DNA of 64,000 nucleotides from Bactrocera neohumeralis (taxonomy: Eukaryota > Arthropoda > Insecta > Diptera > Tephritidae): assembly GCF_024586455.1 (NCBI RefSeq), contig NC_065922.1, forward strand, positions 33,104,089 to 33,168,088. Direction: 5' to 3'. The position numbers and the translations under genes were made by a program. The notes under the pieces were generated by a model that did not search any database, was not told the origin of the DNA, and saw nothing but the letters and a program-made list of their open reading frames with translations. Below are positions 44,489-55,190 of this stretch, piece after piece (positions within the stretch are counted from its first letter, which is position 1; every line of letters starts with the position of its first letter).

Positions 44489-44935
44489 AAAATGAAATAT
44501 TTTATTAGAATTTTTTTTTTTTGTTACAAACCTTAACTTAGAACTTGAACGAAGGAAGAAAAAATAATAATTGGACTTTTGGCAGACATTTTTACAAAAA
44601 ATTTAAATTTCAGTGAGAATTTCGCGACATTTTTTTTTTTTAATAGTTGTAATCGAAAAAACAAAAAACTATCATTCAAGTCTTTAAGAATTGTATCAAA
44701 GACTTGTGTAAAATTTCATGAAGATCGGTTGAGTATTTCTCGAGAAATCTTGCTAACTGACTTAAAAAACATAGTTTCGAGAAAAAGCATTTAAAGAGGG
44801 CGAGTGCGCAAGTTCTCAAGGCTGTATATCAAAAACAGTTACTCGGATCGACGTGAAAATTTAGGACAATATTCTAAAGGTGTTGTAGAATTTAATAAAA
44901 TTTTTTGAAATCCGTAAACACATGTAACCTCTTAA
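44424..44935. mobile_element. Complete TTAA-flanked MITE, GGGGTTACATG ends
   Basis: TTAA at 44424-44427 and at 44932-44935 flank a 504-bp body. The ends are GGGGTTACATGGGTTTCC and its imperfect inverse ending ACATGTAACCTC. The interior is AT-rich with runs of T and no coding capacity. It contains AGTTGTAATCGAAAAA and GATCGGTTGAGTATTTCTCG, shared with the copies at 48566 and 60881. The structure implies mobilisation in trans by an enzyme with TTAA preference, a piggyBac-type property; no such enzyme is in this window. Confidence 0.85.
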
Positions 44936-45655
44936 GGCCACCATAACAACGCCCCACCTCATACGTTTGGTGTCGCTAGGACAGTTGGTCGAAATAAGGT
45001 ACGGACTGTGCCCCATTCTTCATATTCTCCAGAAAAAGTTAATCGCCGTAACGGAGACCTAGTTTGCAGACCTATAAAAATTAATATTTCAGGAGGCCGT
45101 TGGGAGATAGCAGGGTCGAGTTTATCCAACTAAAATAAGACTATGCTGAGAAATAAATCGCAGTTTTTGTAATTCGTAAATGAAGAATGTTTAGATTTTA
45201 AAAAATATGCAACACATTTCCTTAACGACTATTATAATATTAAAAAAATTCTTTCGATTATCTGCAATCTCTTATAACAATATCGCAGAAGATATCAAAA
45301 AAACAAGAACCACTTTTCTGCCACTTAACCCTTCTTTGCCTCGAGTATAATAAATTCTGCTGAGCTTTGCTTTCGATAAGAAATTAAAATGCATAAACAA
45401 GTTTTTGTTATTGGAAATAAGTTAGTGCAACTTAACAGGTAAGTTGCACGTTTATCATTCTGACTTTACCACACTGCTGAAGTCTGTGAAAAGTTAAAGT
45501 TATGCATTTCTAGCGCTCTCAGCTGAACAAGCGTTAAACGCCCAAAACTCAAAACAAAAATATCACAAAGTTAAAAGCGCAACAAACACTGTGGTCTTTT
45601 CTTAACTGATTCGCTGAAGTCACTCTTCCCTACAACATATATATGAGTGTTATAT
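44936..45655. other. Gene-free stretch
   Basis: Nothing recognisable is seen apart from TTAACAGGTAAGTTGCACG-type short repeats near 45430. Confidence 0.4.
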
Positions 45656-45839
45656 AAAGGGTGGTTCATAAGCGATTTTTAATTTATGGGTTCCTGTGAT
45701 TATACCTTATTCTACTTTTGTATCATGGACATTTTTATAAATAAGTTAGCAAATGTTGATGGGAATTTAGAAGTCGCTGTACCATTGGACAACTTCTTTT
45801 GGAATTGTGGTTTTAAAATATCTAGTAAAGAGAAATTAA

Positions 45840-46435
45840 TTTTTTTTCAATAACAATTAATCTGTCCGGTTACGACATACATCGCTTGGCATGGGTTTTC
45901 GCCATTATCATCATATCGGCTGAAAATATGAATGTGATGAAAAAAAAATTCATGAATCGAGTCGCCATTCGCAATTCGCTACAAAATCAATCCGTTTCTG
46001 AAGCAAATAGGAACAGGCGATGATAAGTGTTTAACTTTTGTCTATGTCCTACGAAAAAGTTCTACCAGGAAGGTTTTGCTGTCTGTTTGGAGAGGTTGGT
46101 AAGGAATAGTACACTATGAGCTGTTCTCCCTTAGGCCAAACTCTTAATGCGGTCATGTACTTTCAAAAATTGAATTGTCTGAAAAAAGGGGCTAAATTTG
46201 GCGAATAAAAGAGAAATTCTATCGCATTGCGACAACGTCAGGCCATATATATCAATAATGACTCGCCAGATGCTCCGAGGTTTGATTGAGAAGTTTTTAT
46301 GCGATCATCTTATAGTCCGGACGTGGCACCAAGTGATTAGTACCTATTTCGAGCAAATGATTTTAGTGGGGAAAAATTCACTTCAAGATGAGCTTATGGC
46401 TGCCTTTGAATTGGCATTTATTTTTTGAAGTTTAC
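45840..46435 (+). pseudogene. Mariner transposase relic, middle and second Asp
   Basis: Plus-strand fragments resemble, in order: MNRVAIRNSLQNQSVSEANR near 45953 (normally MDRISICESLLKRNE); FLKQIGTGDDKCL near 45997-46030, a degraded first catalytic GDE region; RKVLLSVWRGW near 46068-46100; and LGQTLNAVMYFQKLNC near 46130-46175. The open frame 46198-46425 then gives HCDNVRPYISIMTRQMLRGL, the HQDNARPHTS block with the second catalytic aspartate kept. The third catalytic region is not recognisable. It ends abruptly where a minus-strand Tc1-like fragment begins. Confidence 0.7.
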
Positions 46436-46439
46436 CGCA

Positions 46440-47128
46440 ACTCAAATCTTGGCCGCGGCTATGTCTCAGATGTTCCATCTGTTTAGTAAAATTTTCGACG
46501 ACTCGTTTGAGCATTTCGACTGGTAACTGGCGAATGATACGTGCGGTATTTTGCTAAAAGGCTTGAATTGAAGCAGGATTGTCCGCATAGGCTTTAGACT
46601 TTACAGTCTAAAGGTGTGACGTGAAATTGTCTGCTCACCGAAGTGTTTTCTCAATAAATCCCTTGAATTATGTCTACACCTAACCGTTGCGTTTTTTTGG
46701 ATGAAATGGAAGCTCTTGAATCTCTTTAAGTTGTTCTTCGTCTCAGTTGCGGCAGCTTTACTAGTTTACATACCGATTGTACCAGAAATGGGCTTCATCG
46801 TTGAACAAAATTTGGCTCGAAAATGTCGGATCTTCTTGAAACTTTTCAAGAGCCCATAGAGCAAAGCGATGTCGCTTCGGAAGGACGAGCGGCTTTAGTT
46901 CTTGCATCCAATAATGAATGCTTAGTCTCAAGATGGGTGATTATGTTGCGAATAGTACGCTCAGAAAGCCGATTATGTTGACCATAAGTTGAGCTACGCG
47001 CGCGAAACACAGAACGTGAATTTTCGTAATAAAGTTGAACGATTTGTAAACGTTGTTCAAGCGTAAGTCTTTCCATGATTAAAAAAGGCTACTGAAAAAA
47101 TTACCTCTACTTGGATCACCCTTTAGTA
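46440..47128 (-). pseudogene. Tc1-like transposase relic, large internal deletion
   Basis: Near 47128 an ACTAAAGGGTGATCC end resembles common Tc1-type termini. The minus frame from 47076 reads MERLTLEQRLQIVQLYYENS, then RSSTYGQHNRLSERTIRNII (helix-turn-helix). It next gives ARTKAARPSEATSLCSMG, and after a frame change EKFQEDPTFSSQILFNDEAH near 46790-46850 (first catalytic region, DEAHF). The rest jumps to the C-terminus KAYADNPASIQAF, ARIIRQLPVEMLKRVVENFT, then HLRHSRGQDL near 46450. The QQDGA region is missing. TAAAGGGTGGTTCATAAGCG at 45656 could be the other end, which would place the 45.8-46.4 kb mariner inside this element. Confidence 0.8.
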
Positions 47129-48560
47129 TACGGCTTTAAAGTTGTTGAGATGTTGAGTTCTTAACCAACAGTTAATACCAAAATTGCTCTCGCAAAATTT
47201 GGTTTTATTAAGGTCTCTATGGCTTAGATTGGCGGGGAATCTTTTTGTAAGTTCTCTCTTTACTCAAAAAGAGTATTTTATTTTATTCATACCGTGCCGA
47301 ATCCTTGCCCTTAGCGCAAAAACTTAAATAATTTTATTTTAGATTTCACGGAACAAATATCTTATTTTGAACATATAAAAAGCAACCAATATGCAAACCA
47401 CCCTGTATTTCCCCCTAAAAGTACAACATCTCGTCATTGTTCACTTTTAAATGTTGCAATTGCTGTGCGCTGCCTTTTGACGCTTCCGGTGTGTGGCACC
47501 TTTTTGGTTATTTTTATTTTTTCCAGTCCTTAAATACTTTTTACTGTTGTTGTTGCTAACTTTAGCTGAGCGCTGCATTGGTGGCGTGCGTGTTAACAAG
47601 CAATTAAATGCGAATTACACTTCTTACTTCCTATCTTCCTTAATTTGTGTGAATGCTAACTAAGTTCTGTGCTTTCAGCGCGAGTATATGTGTGTCGTTT
47701 GCAATATGTTTGTTTGTGTGTATGTGTGTGTGTGTGGTGGTGTTCAGTGTGGCAAAGTTTTCAACGCTACTTGCTTTAGCTTGCTTTATGCCAGTTCCAC
47801 CAAATTTTGTTATCATTGAATTAAACTTTGTTACATTTTTTCTTGTAGTTGTTGCAATTGCAGGTGTACTTTATGGCTAATGCTTCCGCCCAACCGCCCC
47901 TTCCTCTTCACCAGCCGACTCTGCAGCGTTTAGTGTGCGTGCCAAATTATTTCAGTATTTAACTCATTCGAATTCGTGAAAAGAGTCTTCTTCCCTCAAC
48001 TTTTTTTGTTTGCTTTCCTTCCCTCTTTTGTGTACTCTGGTAGCCCCATTTGCACTTTACCTCTGCGTCCGCGTCTAAAGTTGCTTGGCTAAGTGAATGC
48101 GCATGTGGTAATTAGCGATAATTTTTAATTGCTGCCGAATGAAGATTTATGCGCTTCCGTTACTACCTTCACCAGCGTAATGCCATAGATCGCTGCTAAG
48201 TGATAAGCACAGCGGTTGACGTGGGAAGGCAAGCCAAACGGGAATAAACCTAAAATAGTTTCACTTTGATGACCCCAACTGAATTCAGTGAATTGAATGG
48301 AATTATTGCATGGCGAATTAAATGTTAAAGTCGAAGGGGAGTTAAACGATTATTACCTGATTACTCTTGATTACACTGTTAATTGAATGAAATATGTTGA
48401 CATTTCGTGCCGGAATTCGATGAAGCGATTTAGTTACTATCCTTAGAGACAATGTTGAGTGGATATTAGGAAGTACGTAATTTTACAAAAGGGAAGTGAG
48501 TAGGAATAAAAATAGGTTTGCCGCTAATATTATATGTTTTGTTCTTTTCTGCGGTCAAAT
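47129..48560. other. Host-like non-coding stretch
   Basis: No transposon is recognised. A GT-rich microsatellite occupies about 47711-47738. The 75-codon frame at 47653-47880 translates through it into a hydrophobic, cysteine-rich peptide and is not called. TTTG- and CTTCC-rich segments lie at 47480-48050. Confidence 0.45.
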
Positions 48561-48565
48561 TAAAA

Positions 48566-49135
48566 GTTCGGGTAAAAAACAGCTCTTTTTGAACAATTCT
48601 TTTCCCATTTAAAAAATGAAATATTTTATTCGAATTTTTTACTGTTACACACATACACTATTAACAAAGAAATTCTGAAATTTTTGGAAAAAAATATATT
48701 AAACTCGGCCACTGCGACGCCATTCCGGTTATCCCTCGGAAAAAAGATGCGTCCACGTTTACAGGATATCTCCGTACAGAATCATCAAAAGTGAAAAAAT
48801 ACGTATTTTAATTAAACCTTAACTGAGAACTTTGACGAAAGGAAACAATAACAGAAAACTAGAATTTTGTCAGATATTTAAGCGAATAAATGAGGATATC
48901 AGTGAAAATTTCGTGATTTTTTTTCAAATAGTTGTAATCGAAAAATAATCTTTCGTCGAAGTCTTAAATACGGCGCACTTAGACGAGCGCACACGTTCTC
49001 AAGGCTGTATCTCCGAAACTATTACTCGCACTGATTACTGAAAATTTAGGGCAATATTTTAGAGGATTTGTAGAATTTAATAAGACAATAAAAAAATATA
49101 GTTTTGGAAACCCGTAAACCAATGTAAGCACTTAA
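48566..49135. mobile_element. TTAA-type MITE, left end damaged
   Basis: The right end reads GGAAACCCGTAAACC, AATGTAAGCAC, TTAA (49132-49135), the same terminus as the 44424 element with changes. The interior shares GAAATATTTTATTCGAATTT, AGTTGTAATCGAAAAA and CTCAAGGCTGTATCTCCGAA with that element. The left inverted end is lost beyond TTCGGGTAAAAAACAG. About 100 bases at 48690-48790 have no counterpart in the 44424 copy. Confidence 0.7.
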
Positions 49136-49463
49136 ATAGGTGTGACTTTGCATTAAATATGCATATATCGACGGATAATTTATTGCTTTAAAAGTCTCTC
49201 GAGGCACGTTTGGTGCCGAAGTATGTTGATGAAAACATCCGATAGAGTCAAAAGCCATAGGTGTTCTATGATGCGGGGTACAGAAAGGCGCAATATATTC
49301 GGCATATGACAGATGAGGTTATATAAGGTCGTAGGGTTGATCTTCTCCAAAGAATGTAAAAAAGTGTTCAACAAAATATTATATAACAAAAAAATATACA
49401 TTTAGAAGACACACAATTTCGGCGAGATTGACATAATTAAAAGCAAGTAGGGCAACGAGGCTT
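49136..49463. other. Gene-free stretch
   Basis: Nothing recognisable. Two short minus-strand frames lie here with no family resemblance. Confidence 0.4.
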
Positions 49464-49735
49464 TTTTCTTCCTTTCATCGGGGGTGTTTTTTACGTGACG
49501 GGTCTCAAATCCAGCGCACAACCCTGGTGAGGGATGGTTCGTCTTTTAACCTTGGCTCGACTTCAAACTGATGTTTCTTGGCTACCCAGAGAATACTTGG
49601 TCCAAGACGGAAGTCATGAGCTGCTTGAGCTATATGTAAAAGGATCATTTCCGGCCATTCCCAAATGAATGGCGCTCAGAGAACTTTCCTTACTTGCGTG
49701 AACTTCCACACATGACTCCATCGTTCCATAAAGAG
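49464..49735. repeat. Unclassified dispersed repeat X, copy 2
   Basis: It shares GGGGGTGTTTTTTACGT, GGCCATTCCCAAATGAATGG, CGCTCAGAGAACTTTCCT and GTGAACTTCCACACATGACT, in the same order and strand, with 21658-21838. The spacing differs because this copy is longer in the middle. No coding function is recognised. Confidence 0.55.
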
Positions 49736-50149
49736 AAGTAGAGCAACGGTGTACTTGCTTCCAATTGGATGGAATTGAGTTAAGCAAGCTCAACGGCTTT
49801 GAAATAAGTTCAATATAGAAGAAGCTTGATGCTGTTGCTAATAAGTGCATTCATAGCTATCTTCATGGCAGCCATATTTGCTTGAAAAACACTAAAAGTG
49901 TGACAACCTGAAGCTAGAGTTGTTGGAGTGTTCCCAATAGAAGACTTTCTCTTTTCCTTGCCTCTATTCTTCGTTATAGTTGTGGAAAATTTTACATCAT
50001 TTTTTATCGAGTGACTTTGGCAAAAGCACAAACCTCTAGCAGGAGGTAGCTCCAACATGTGAAATAGAGGTGTTGTCCTTAGTGCTTCAGGAACCAGCAG
50101 GAAATAATGAACCAGATTGTCAGTTATGAAAATTTTACCATATTTCTGC

Positions 50150-50395
50150 TTGAGCTTGAACTCGATTTCTTTTGCTTCACCACCGCGGTTACGCTTGCAG
50201 AAGTCCAGACGCTGAACCCAATTTTCGACGGTTTTCAAGCATAAATCGGTCGATACTGCTGCCATTTCACGTTGGATATACGTTCGAAGTTCATCAATCG
50301 TCGCTGGCTTGTAGGCATAGACCATAGACTTCACATAGCTCCGCAGGAGTAGTTTAACGGCGTCGAATCGTACGACTGAGTCGGCCAAATATTAC
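50150..50395 (-). pseudogene. Tc1-like transposase C-terminus
   Basis: In a minus-strand frame of 192 codons (50388-49810), only the first 75 or so are meaningful. SYVKSMVYAYKPATIDELRT, YIQREMAAVSTDLCLKTVEN and WVQRLDFCKRNRGGEAKEIE form the C-terminal tail of an IS630/Tc1-type transposase. Just upstream, one frame over, IWPTQSYDSTPLNY (50350-50395) corresponds to NWPPRSYDLTPLDFF, which carries the last catalytic aspartate; a frameshift separates the two. The remaining 115 codons have no family match. The missing N-terminal and central parts are exactly what the plus-strand relic at 57170-57855 contains. Confidence 0.85.
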
Positions 50396-52970
50396 TACTT
50401 TAATAACGTTTTTATAGAGCGAAAACACCTCTTTTGTTAGAGGCCCACCTCCTTTCAATTCCTCCTCTACAGCAGTATAAGTTGACCGATGATTGGCGGA
50501 TTGCAGTTAAATAAAAATTGGATTCAATAACTTGATTGGATGTAAGACCAAGCTTTAATCTGTAGCGTGTGCTTAGACTTTTCTAAAATCTTAGTCAAAA
50601 TTTTAGTCGCTTTCTAACGATATTTTCTTATAATCACAATAAACGACTAGCTTTTACTTCGTCCAAACAGACTGTTGAATAATAGAAATATTTTTGAAGT
50701 TTATCCAAAAGTAAGAAAATATTAGAAAATTTAATCTGTTTTTAAAATTTCGAAATCTTAAAAATAACCCATAACTGTAAACATCTAATACTACGTAGGT
50801 TCATTTAATTTAAGCGATTGAAGAGTTTCTGCAAGAGGGTTAGGCAAACATGCTGTTTTTCTGATAGCCAACTGGCGTCGAGGAAACTATTGGTTAGTCC
50901 AAGAAATCATATTAACATTTTGAGTTAAATTTTGCGGCATTACATTTAATGAGCCACTTCAAAATATATCGGTTTCCCTTTCAAATTGAAAGCTTACACG
51001 AGCCAAAAAAAATATATTTTTTGTATCAAGATTATTTAGCATAATGAAGTCTGCTTATAATCAACATTGGCTACATACTTAATGACTTTCCTTTCACAAA
51101 CTCATTTCCACATCTCTAATTTCACATAAACTCTTAATTTGCCGCTGCTGTGACAGAAAGTTAAGTCAGTAGAAAAGGCAAATTGCAGATTAACGCAAAT
51201 GAAATCCTTTGTGGTTTCCACTTACCATAGCGCACAACTACTTCATATGTACGACGGCAGCCTTTTGTTTACTTTCAATAAACCGCAAAAAGTTGCAAAC
51301 AATTGAATATTTGGTTAAAGCGGAAATCAACCTACAATGAGGGTACAAAAAACGGCACAACAACAATGGCTTAGCAGTGTTAATAGTTTGTGGAGTCAAA
51401 AAGGGTAAAGAAATATATAAGTAGGTATATGTAAAGTGCTATGACGGTTCACAATAACTCTGAAATAACAAGTCGCATTTGAAAGACATTATTTGCTGTA
51501 AAATGAAAAATATTTTTCGGGTTCTTCCATGCTCGTCGGAAGTAGTCTCGGGTAAAATGTGTAGCAATAGCATGAGGAATCAGTGCCCGAAAAGATTATA
51601 AGGCGATGGGATAATGTACCTTCTTGACAAAAATGAAGATCTTTTTAGATTTCTACATATGGAATAAATAATTGTGTCGGATATTCATCATAGACCAAAT
51701 CATATACTAAAGACTTGATTGATTACTTGCCGAAACAGTAAGAGCAAACCTTTATATAAATATACCTTTACTTACAAGAGTGGCTCAATAAATATTTATT
51801 CTGACCGCCATCTGGCGGCACTCTTAGATAAGTAGAATGTTGATGTAGTAGCGAACCCAAAAAACTGCATAAGTCATATCCTGCGCGAAATATTGTGCAG
51901 AAGAAAGCTGTCGGGGCGATGGATGCCGAGTTTGATCATTTCGGATAACAATTGTGGTCGTGAGTGAAGTGGTCTCAGCAGTGTTTGCTGCTGTTAAGGC
52001 GTAATATGAATGACTTACTTCGTAATTTCGTAAGCGTTGCCAAAAACGGATCCACTGGTATATTTTTTTTACCAAGAAAGTGTCGAAGCAGTAGATTTTT
52101 TCGTCGGAAATGTTTCTAAGAAAGCGATGACTTTGGGATTCACAAAGTGTGATCCACATCGACTACCTCGAGAAAAAAAAAACAATCCAACCACGTGTCA
52201 TTTCTTTTTGTTTTCAAATAAAGAAAAATAATTCGACCGATCCAAAATTTTTTTTTTAATTTCTCCAGAAAATATATTATATATATAAACAATAAAGTAT
52301 AAATTAAGACTATGTTAAAAATTAATTGTAATTTTATCAAGCTCTTCTTTTTTTATTTGAAAAGCAAAATATTTATCGTACCGCCCTTGTATGTAATGAA
52401 GAGTAGAGGCTTAGTCAAAGTTATGTCTTTTGTTTGCAATACTTTTCGGTTTTCGTTTATATTTTTCCATCAGCTTTTCTGTGCAGCCTTTGAAAAGGCA
52501 CAACTTTTACTGCAAGCCACATACTGACACTTACATGATGGTGCTAAGTGGACAGGCGGTTGCCGGTGGTTGGAGTTTGGCTGCATACAGTGTGAAAGGC
52601 AGAACTTTTAACAATGCGCTGTTCTGCAAATAACCAAAAACATGTAGAAAAGAAGGAAGGGCATTGGTGTGGCACACTGTATATTTAGCAATAAATAAAT
52701 AGATTCCAAATTAAATTAATCAATTACTATATTGATTTTTAACAAAAAGAAATTTCATAATTTTTTTTGATCGCCGGAAGATATAGAAATAATATTGTTC
52801 GTGAAGATATGAAAATATTATTGTTCCTTCTTTAATACTTTTATATTCAATGCCTTTTCCTCTAAGCCGATCGACATGCACTTGAGCCTGCAGCAACATC
52901 CATTACATGTTGAATTCTACATTTGTAAAGAGAACGGTAATGCACAGACATAAAAAAGTGTTTTTCAAGG
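50396..52970. other. Host-like non-coding stretch
   Basis: No transposon is recognised. A 111-codon minus frame at 51824-52159 has no domain I know. The words near 51785-51815 include the inverted repeat CCGCCATCTGGCGG. The sequence is AT-rich and probably unique. Confidence 0.4.
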
Positions 52971-53843
52971 TACAGGGTTTGTCCGGAAGGTAATAGGACT
53001 GATTTTCTTCCGCCGCGACTGTACTTCAGAACGTGCGCGCACCGACTGGATTCGGTAGAGGGCGTTCCTAGTTAACGAACGAGCGATAAGTCGGTTGTAT
53101 CCGAGCATCTGGAGAGTCAGGACAAACATTTTCGCGCGAAAGCTTTCTGTGAGTGGTGCAAGCCGAAAATGCAGCGTTCGTTAGATCAGAGGTACGCGAT
53201 TAAATTTTGTGTGAAACTCGGTAAATCTGCGACAGAAACGTTTGATATGATCTAGCAGACTTACCCAAATGTTCCTTTGGCAAGAAGTAGTGTGTTTCGG
53301 TGGCATCAGGCCTTTTTGGAGGGCCGGGAAGAGTTCGCTGATGAAGACCGAAAGAATGAGCTAATCCAAAGTGAAAAGGCATTGTCCACCATGAATTTGT
53401 TTCTCCTGAACAAACCGTCAGCGCCAAGTTTTACGTGGGAATCGTCAAGAGACTCAAACGAAGGGTCAATCGGGTCCGACAAGACATCGCAGCAGATTGA
53501 AAGTTGCACCACGACAACACCCTGTCTCACACCGTCTTTCTTGTGAACAGCTACCTAATCAAGGCAGGCATCTCAACGCTTCCGCAGCCTACAGCCCAAA
53601 TGTGGCCCCCACCGGACTTTTTTAGTTTCCTAGCCTGAAAAGGCCGATGAAGGGCAAGAATTTTGAGACGACAGAGGGGATCCAAGCAGCATGCATCTCG
53701 GCTCTCAAAGCTATTCCGGAGAATGCCTTCCATGTCGCCTTCAATGTTTTTCAATCGCGTTGGCAGCGCTGCATCGACGCAGAAGGAGCCTATTTCGAAA
53801 GTTTCTAAAGAATTGTAACGATTGGTTCAATAAAAACCCTGTA
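52971..53843 (+). mobile_element. Internally deleted mariner, lineage B, copy 2
   Basis: The left end TACAGGGTTTGTCCGGAAGG is at 52971, followed by TAATAGGACTGATT. The right end is truncated to AAAACCCTGTA (ending 53843), lacking the inner TACTTTCCGAAC part. The leader is almost identical in wording to the copy at 26143. The internal deletion differs from that copy's, so the two arose by separate events. Confidence 0.8.
53169..53808 (+). pseudogene. Mariner transposase, N-terminus plus C-terminal half
   Basis: An ATG at 53169 opens MQRSLDQRYAIKFCVKLGKS and a frame that meets a stop at 53253-53255 (MI, stop, QTYPN). It continues as SVFRWHQAFLEGREEFADED and then jumps across a deletion to the middle of the catalytic domain. 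In frames that change several times this gives NAKFYVGIVKRLKRRVNRVR, LHHDNTLSHTVFLV (second catalytic aspartate), ISTLPQP and WPPPDFF (third catalytic region). The tail is AALKAIPENAF-like and ends at YFESF with a stop at 53806-53808. The first catalytic region (GDESWI), kept in the copy at 26331, is missing here. Confidence 0.85.
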
Positions 53844-53929
53844 GTTCGTTTTAGAAATTCGCAATTTATTCGACAAAATATACACCGGCTTTATGAAAAG
53901 ATAAACCCAGATGTAGGCATTATTATAAC

Positions 53930-54665
53930 CAATCTTCCGGAGTTGCTGTCGAGTTACTATCGATGTGTGTAGCCAAGCGTTCTCCTGGTCACTTCTGAAC
54001 AATTGCTTCCCTTAGACGGTTCAATTGATGACAGTACAGGTTTGAATTAACAGTTTGGTCGCAGGCAAGCATGGCTTAGTAGTTAATTACTTGTTAGTTT
54101 CACGAACCACATAGCAATACTTTTCTGATCGTCAACACTGGTGTGGCCACTGTTTGCCCCGGCTATCGCCGACGGGTTTCACTGGACGTGGTTGTGAGTG
54201 ACCCATTTTATATCACCAGTAACAACCTGTTTCAGAAATGGATCGAGGTTTTTGCGAATCAGCGGATGGAAATTTGGTCCATGAGGTATTATTTTTATGT
54301 TATCTCATGTGGGAAGCATGGGTCGAGCAGCTTTTGCCTTATTTAAATGGTTTCATATGGGATTTTGTAGAGTGTTGTGTTCCTGGACAATTGAAACAGT
54401 TCACGTTCGGTCGGACTCGTCGATTTCGATTATAGTATCGGTATTCGACAATCGGGTTTTCAGAGAATGGCGCACCTTTGGCATAAATATTACCAGAACG
54501 GAATCGACGAAACCAAGATTGCTCGGACTTGGCTGTTATAGTATCAGAACCATAAGCAGTGTTCACATGCTCACTCACCTGATTTGCGTTTTCGCCTTTA
54601 TCGCAGTAGCCACTTTGAAAATTTTGCCTTTTTAACGCCTTAAAGTGTAACCCGATGGCACTTAG
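53930..54665 (-). pseudogene. Mariner transposase relic, nearly end to end
   Basis: The minus strand from 54665 gives NFQSGYCDKGENANQVSEHV, SWFRRFRSGNIYAKGAPFSE and NPIVEY (first helix-turn-helix and linker). It passes through a degraded middle with stops, reaches ETRRRxPGQTVATPVLTIRK near 54120-54170, then VLLCGS, CHQLNRLREAIVQK near 54000-54030, and HIDSNSTPEDWL read out of frame from the HTSIVTRQQLRKIG block near 53945-53980. In another frame that block begins DQENAWLHTSIVTRQ, so the second catalytic aspartate region is recognisable but altered. The third catalytic region is absent. It belongs with the relics at 3.4 and 31.4 kb. Confidence 0.75.
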
Positions 54666-54719
54666 GCACCGCGAGCTACATATTACCAATCCCATTTATT
54701 ACTGCATCTTTATAATACT

Positions 54720-55190
54720 TGAAAGGAAACCTCGGAGATCCTATAAAATGTATATATAGATGAACAGTATGACGAGCTGAATCGATTTAGTCATGTCCGT
54801 CTGACATACTATATATAGTATCTCAGTTTTTGAGATATCGATCTAAATTTTGTCCACATTACTTTTTCTCAAAAAGCTGCTCAGCTGTCGCTACCGCCGG
54901 TGTCGGAACACACATAGCTGTCATACAAATTGAACGAAAAAAGTCCTTGTCTGGAAAATTTTTGTATTAGAAGAGATATTTTGACGAAATTTCTTATGGA
55001 ATATTATCCAAGACAACTATATAATCTCCGAAGAAATTGTTTAGATCGCATCACTATAGCATTCATATCCTATATAAACTGAATGATCTGAATGAAGTTC
55101 TTGTGGGGAATCTTTTGTATGTGCGAAGGATATAATAGCTTCGGTGCACTCGTAGTTAATGGTTTTTCTTGATATGCTATAAGAAATGTC
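54720..55190 (+). repeat. Hairpin repeat, short class, copy lacking the 5' palindrome
   Basis: GGAGATCCTATAAAATGTAT, GATGAACAGTATGACGAGCT, GAATCGATTTAGTCATGTCC and then a damaged core (GTCTGACATACTATATATAG) match the copy at 10985 in order. Near the end ATAATAGCTTCGGTGCACTC shows the hairpin with its right arm mutated. The GTCTGTC tract is nearly lost, so this copy is older or less constrained than the one at 10985. Confidence 0.75.

Noticed and set aside
49810..50150. Last 115 codons of the 192-codon minus frame as a novel domain fused to a transposase tail
   Set aside because: The family normally ends at RGGxxKEIEF. The rest has no similarity I know and reads as run-through into non-coding DNA.
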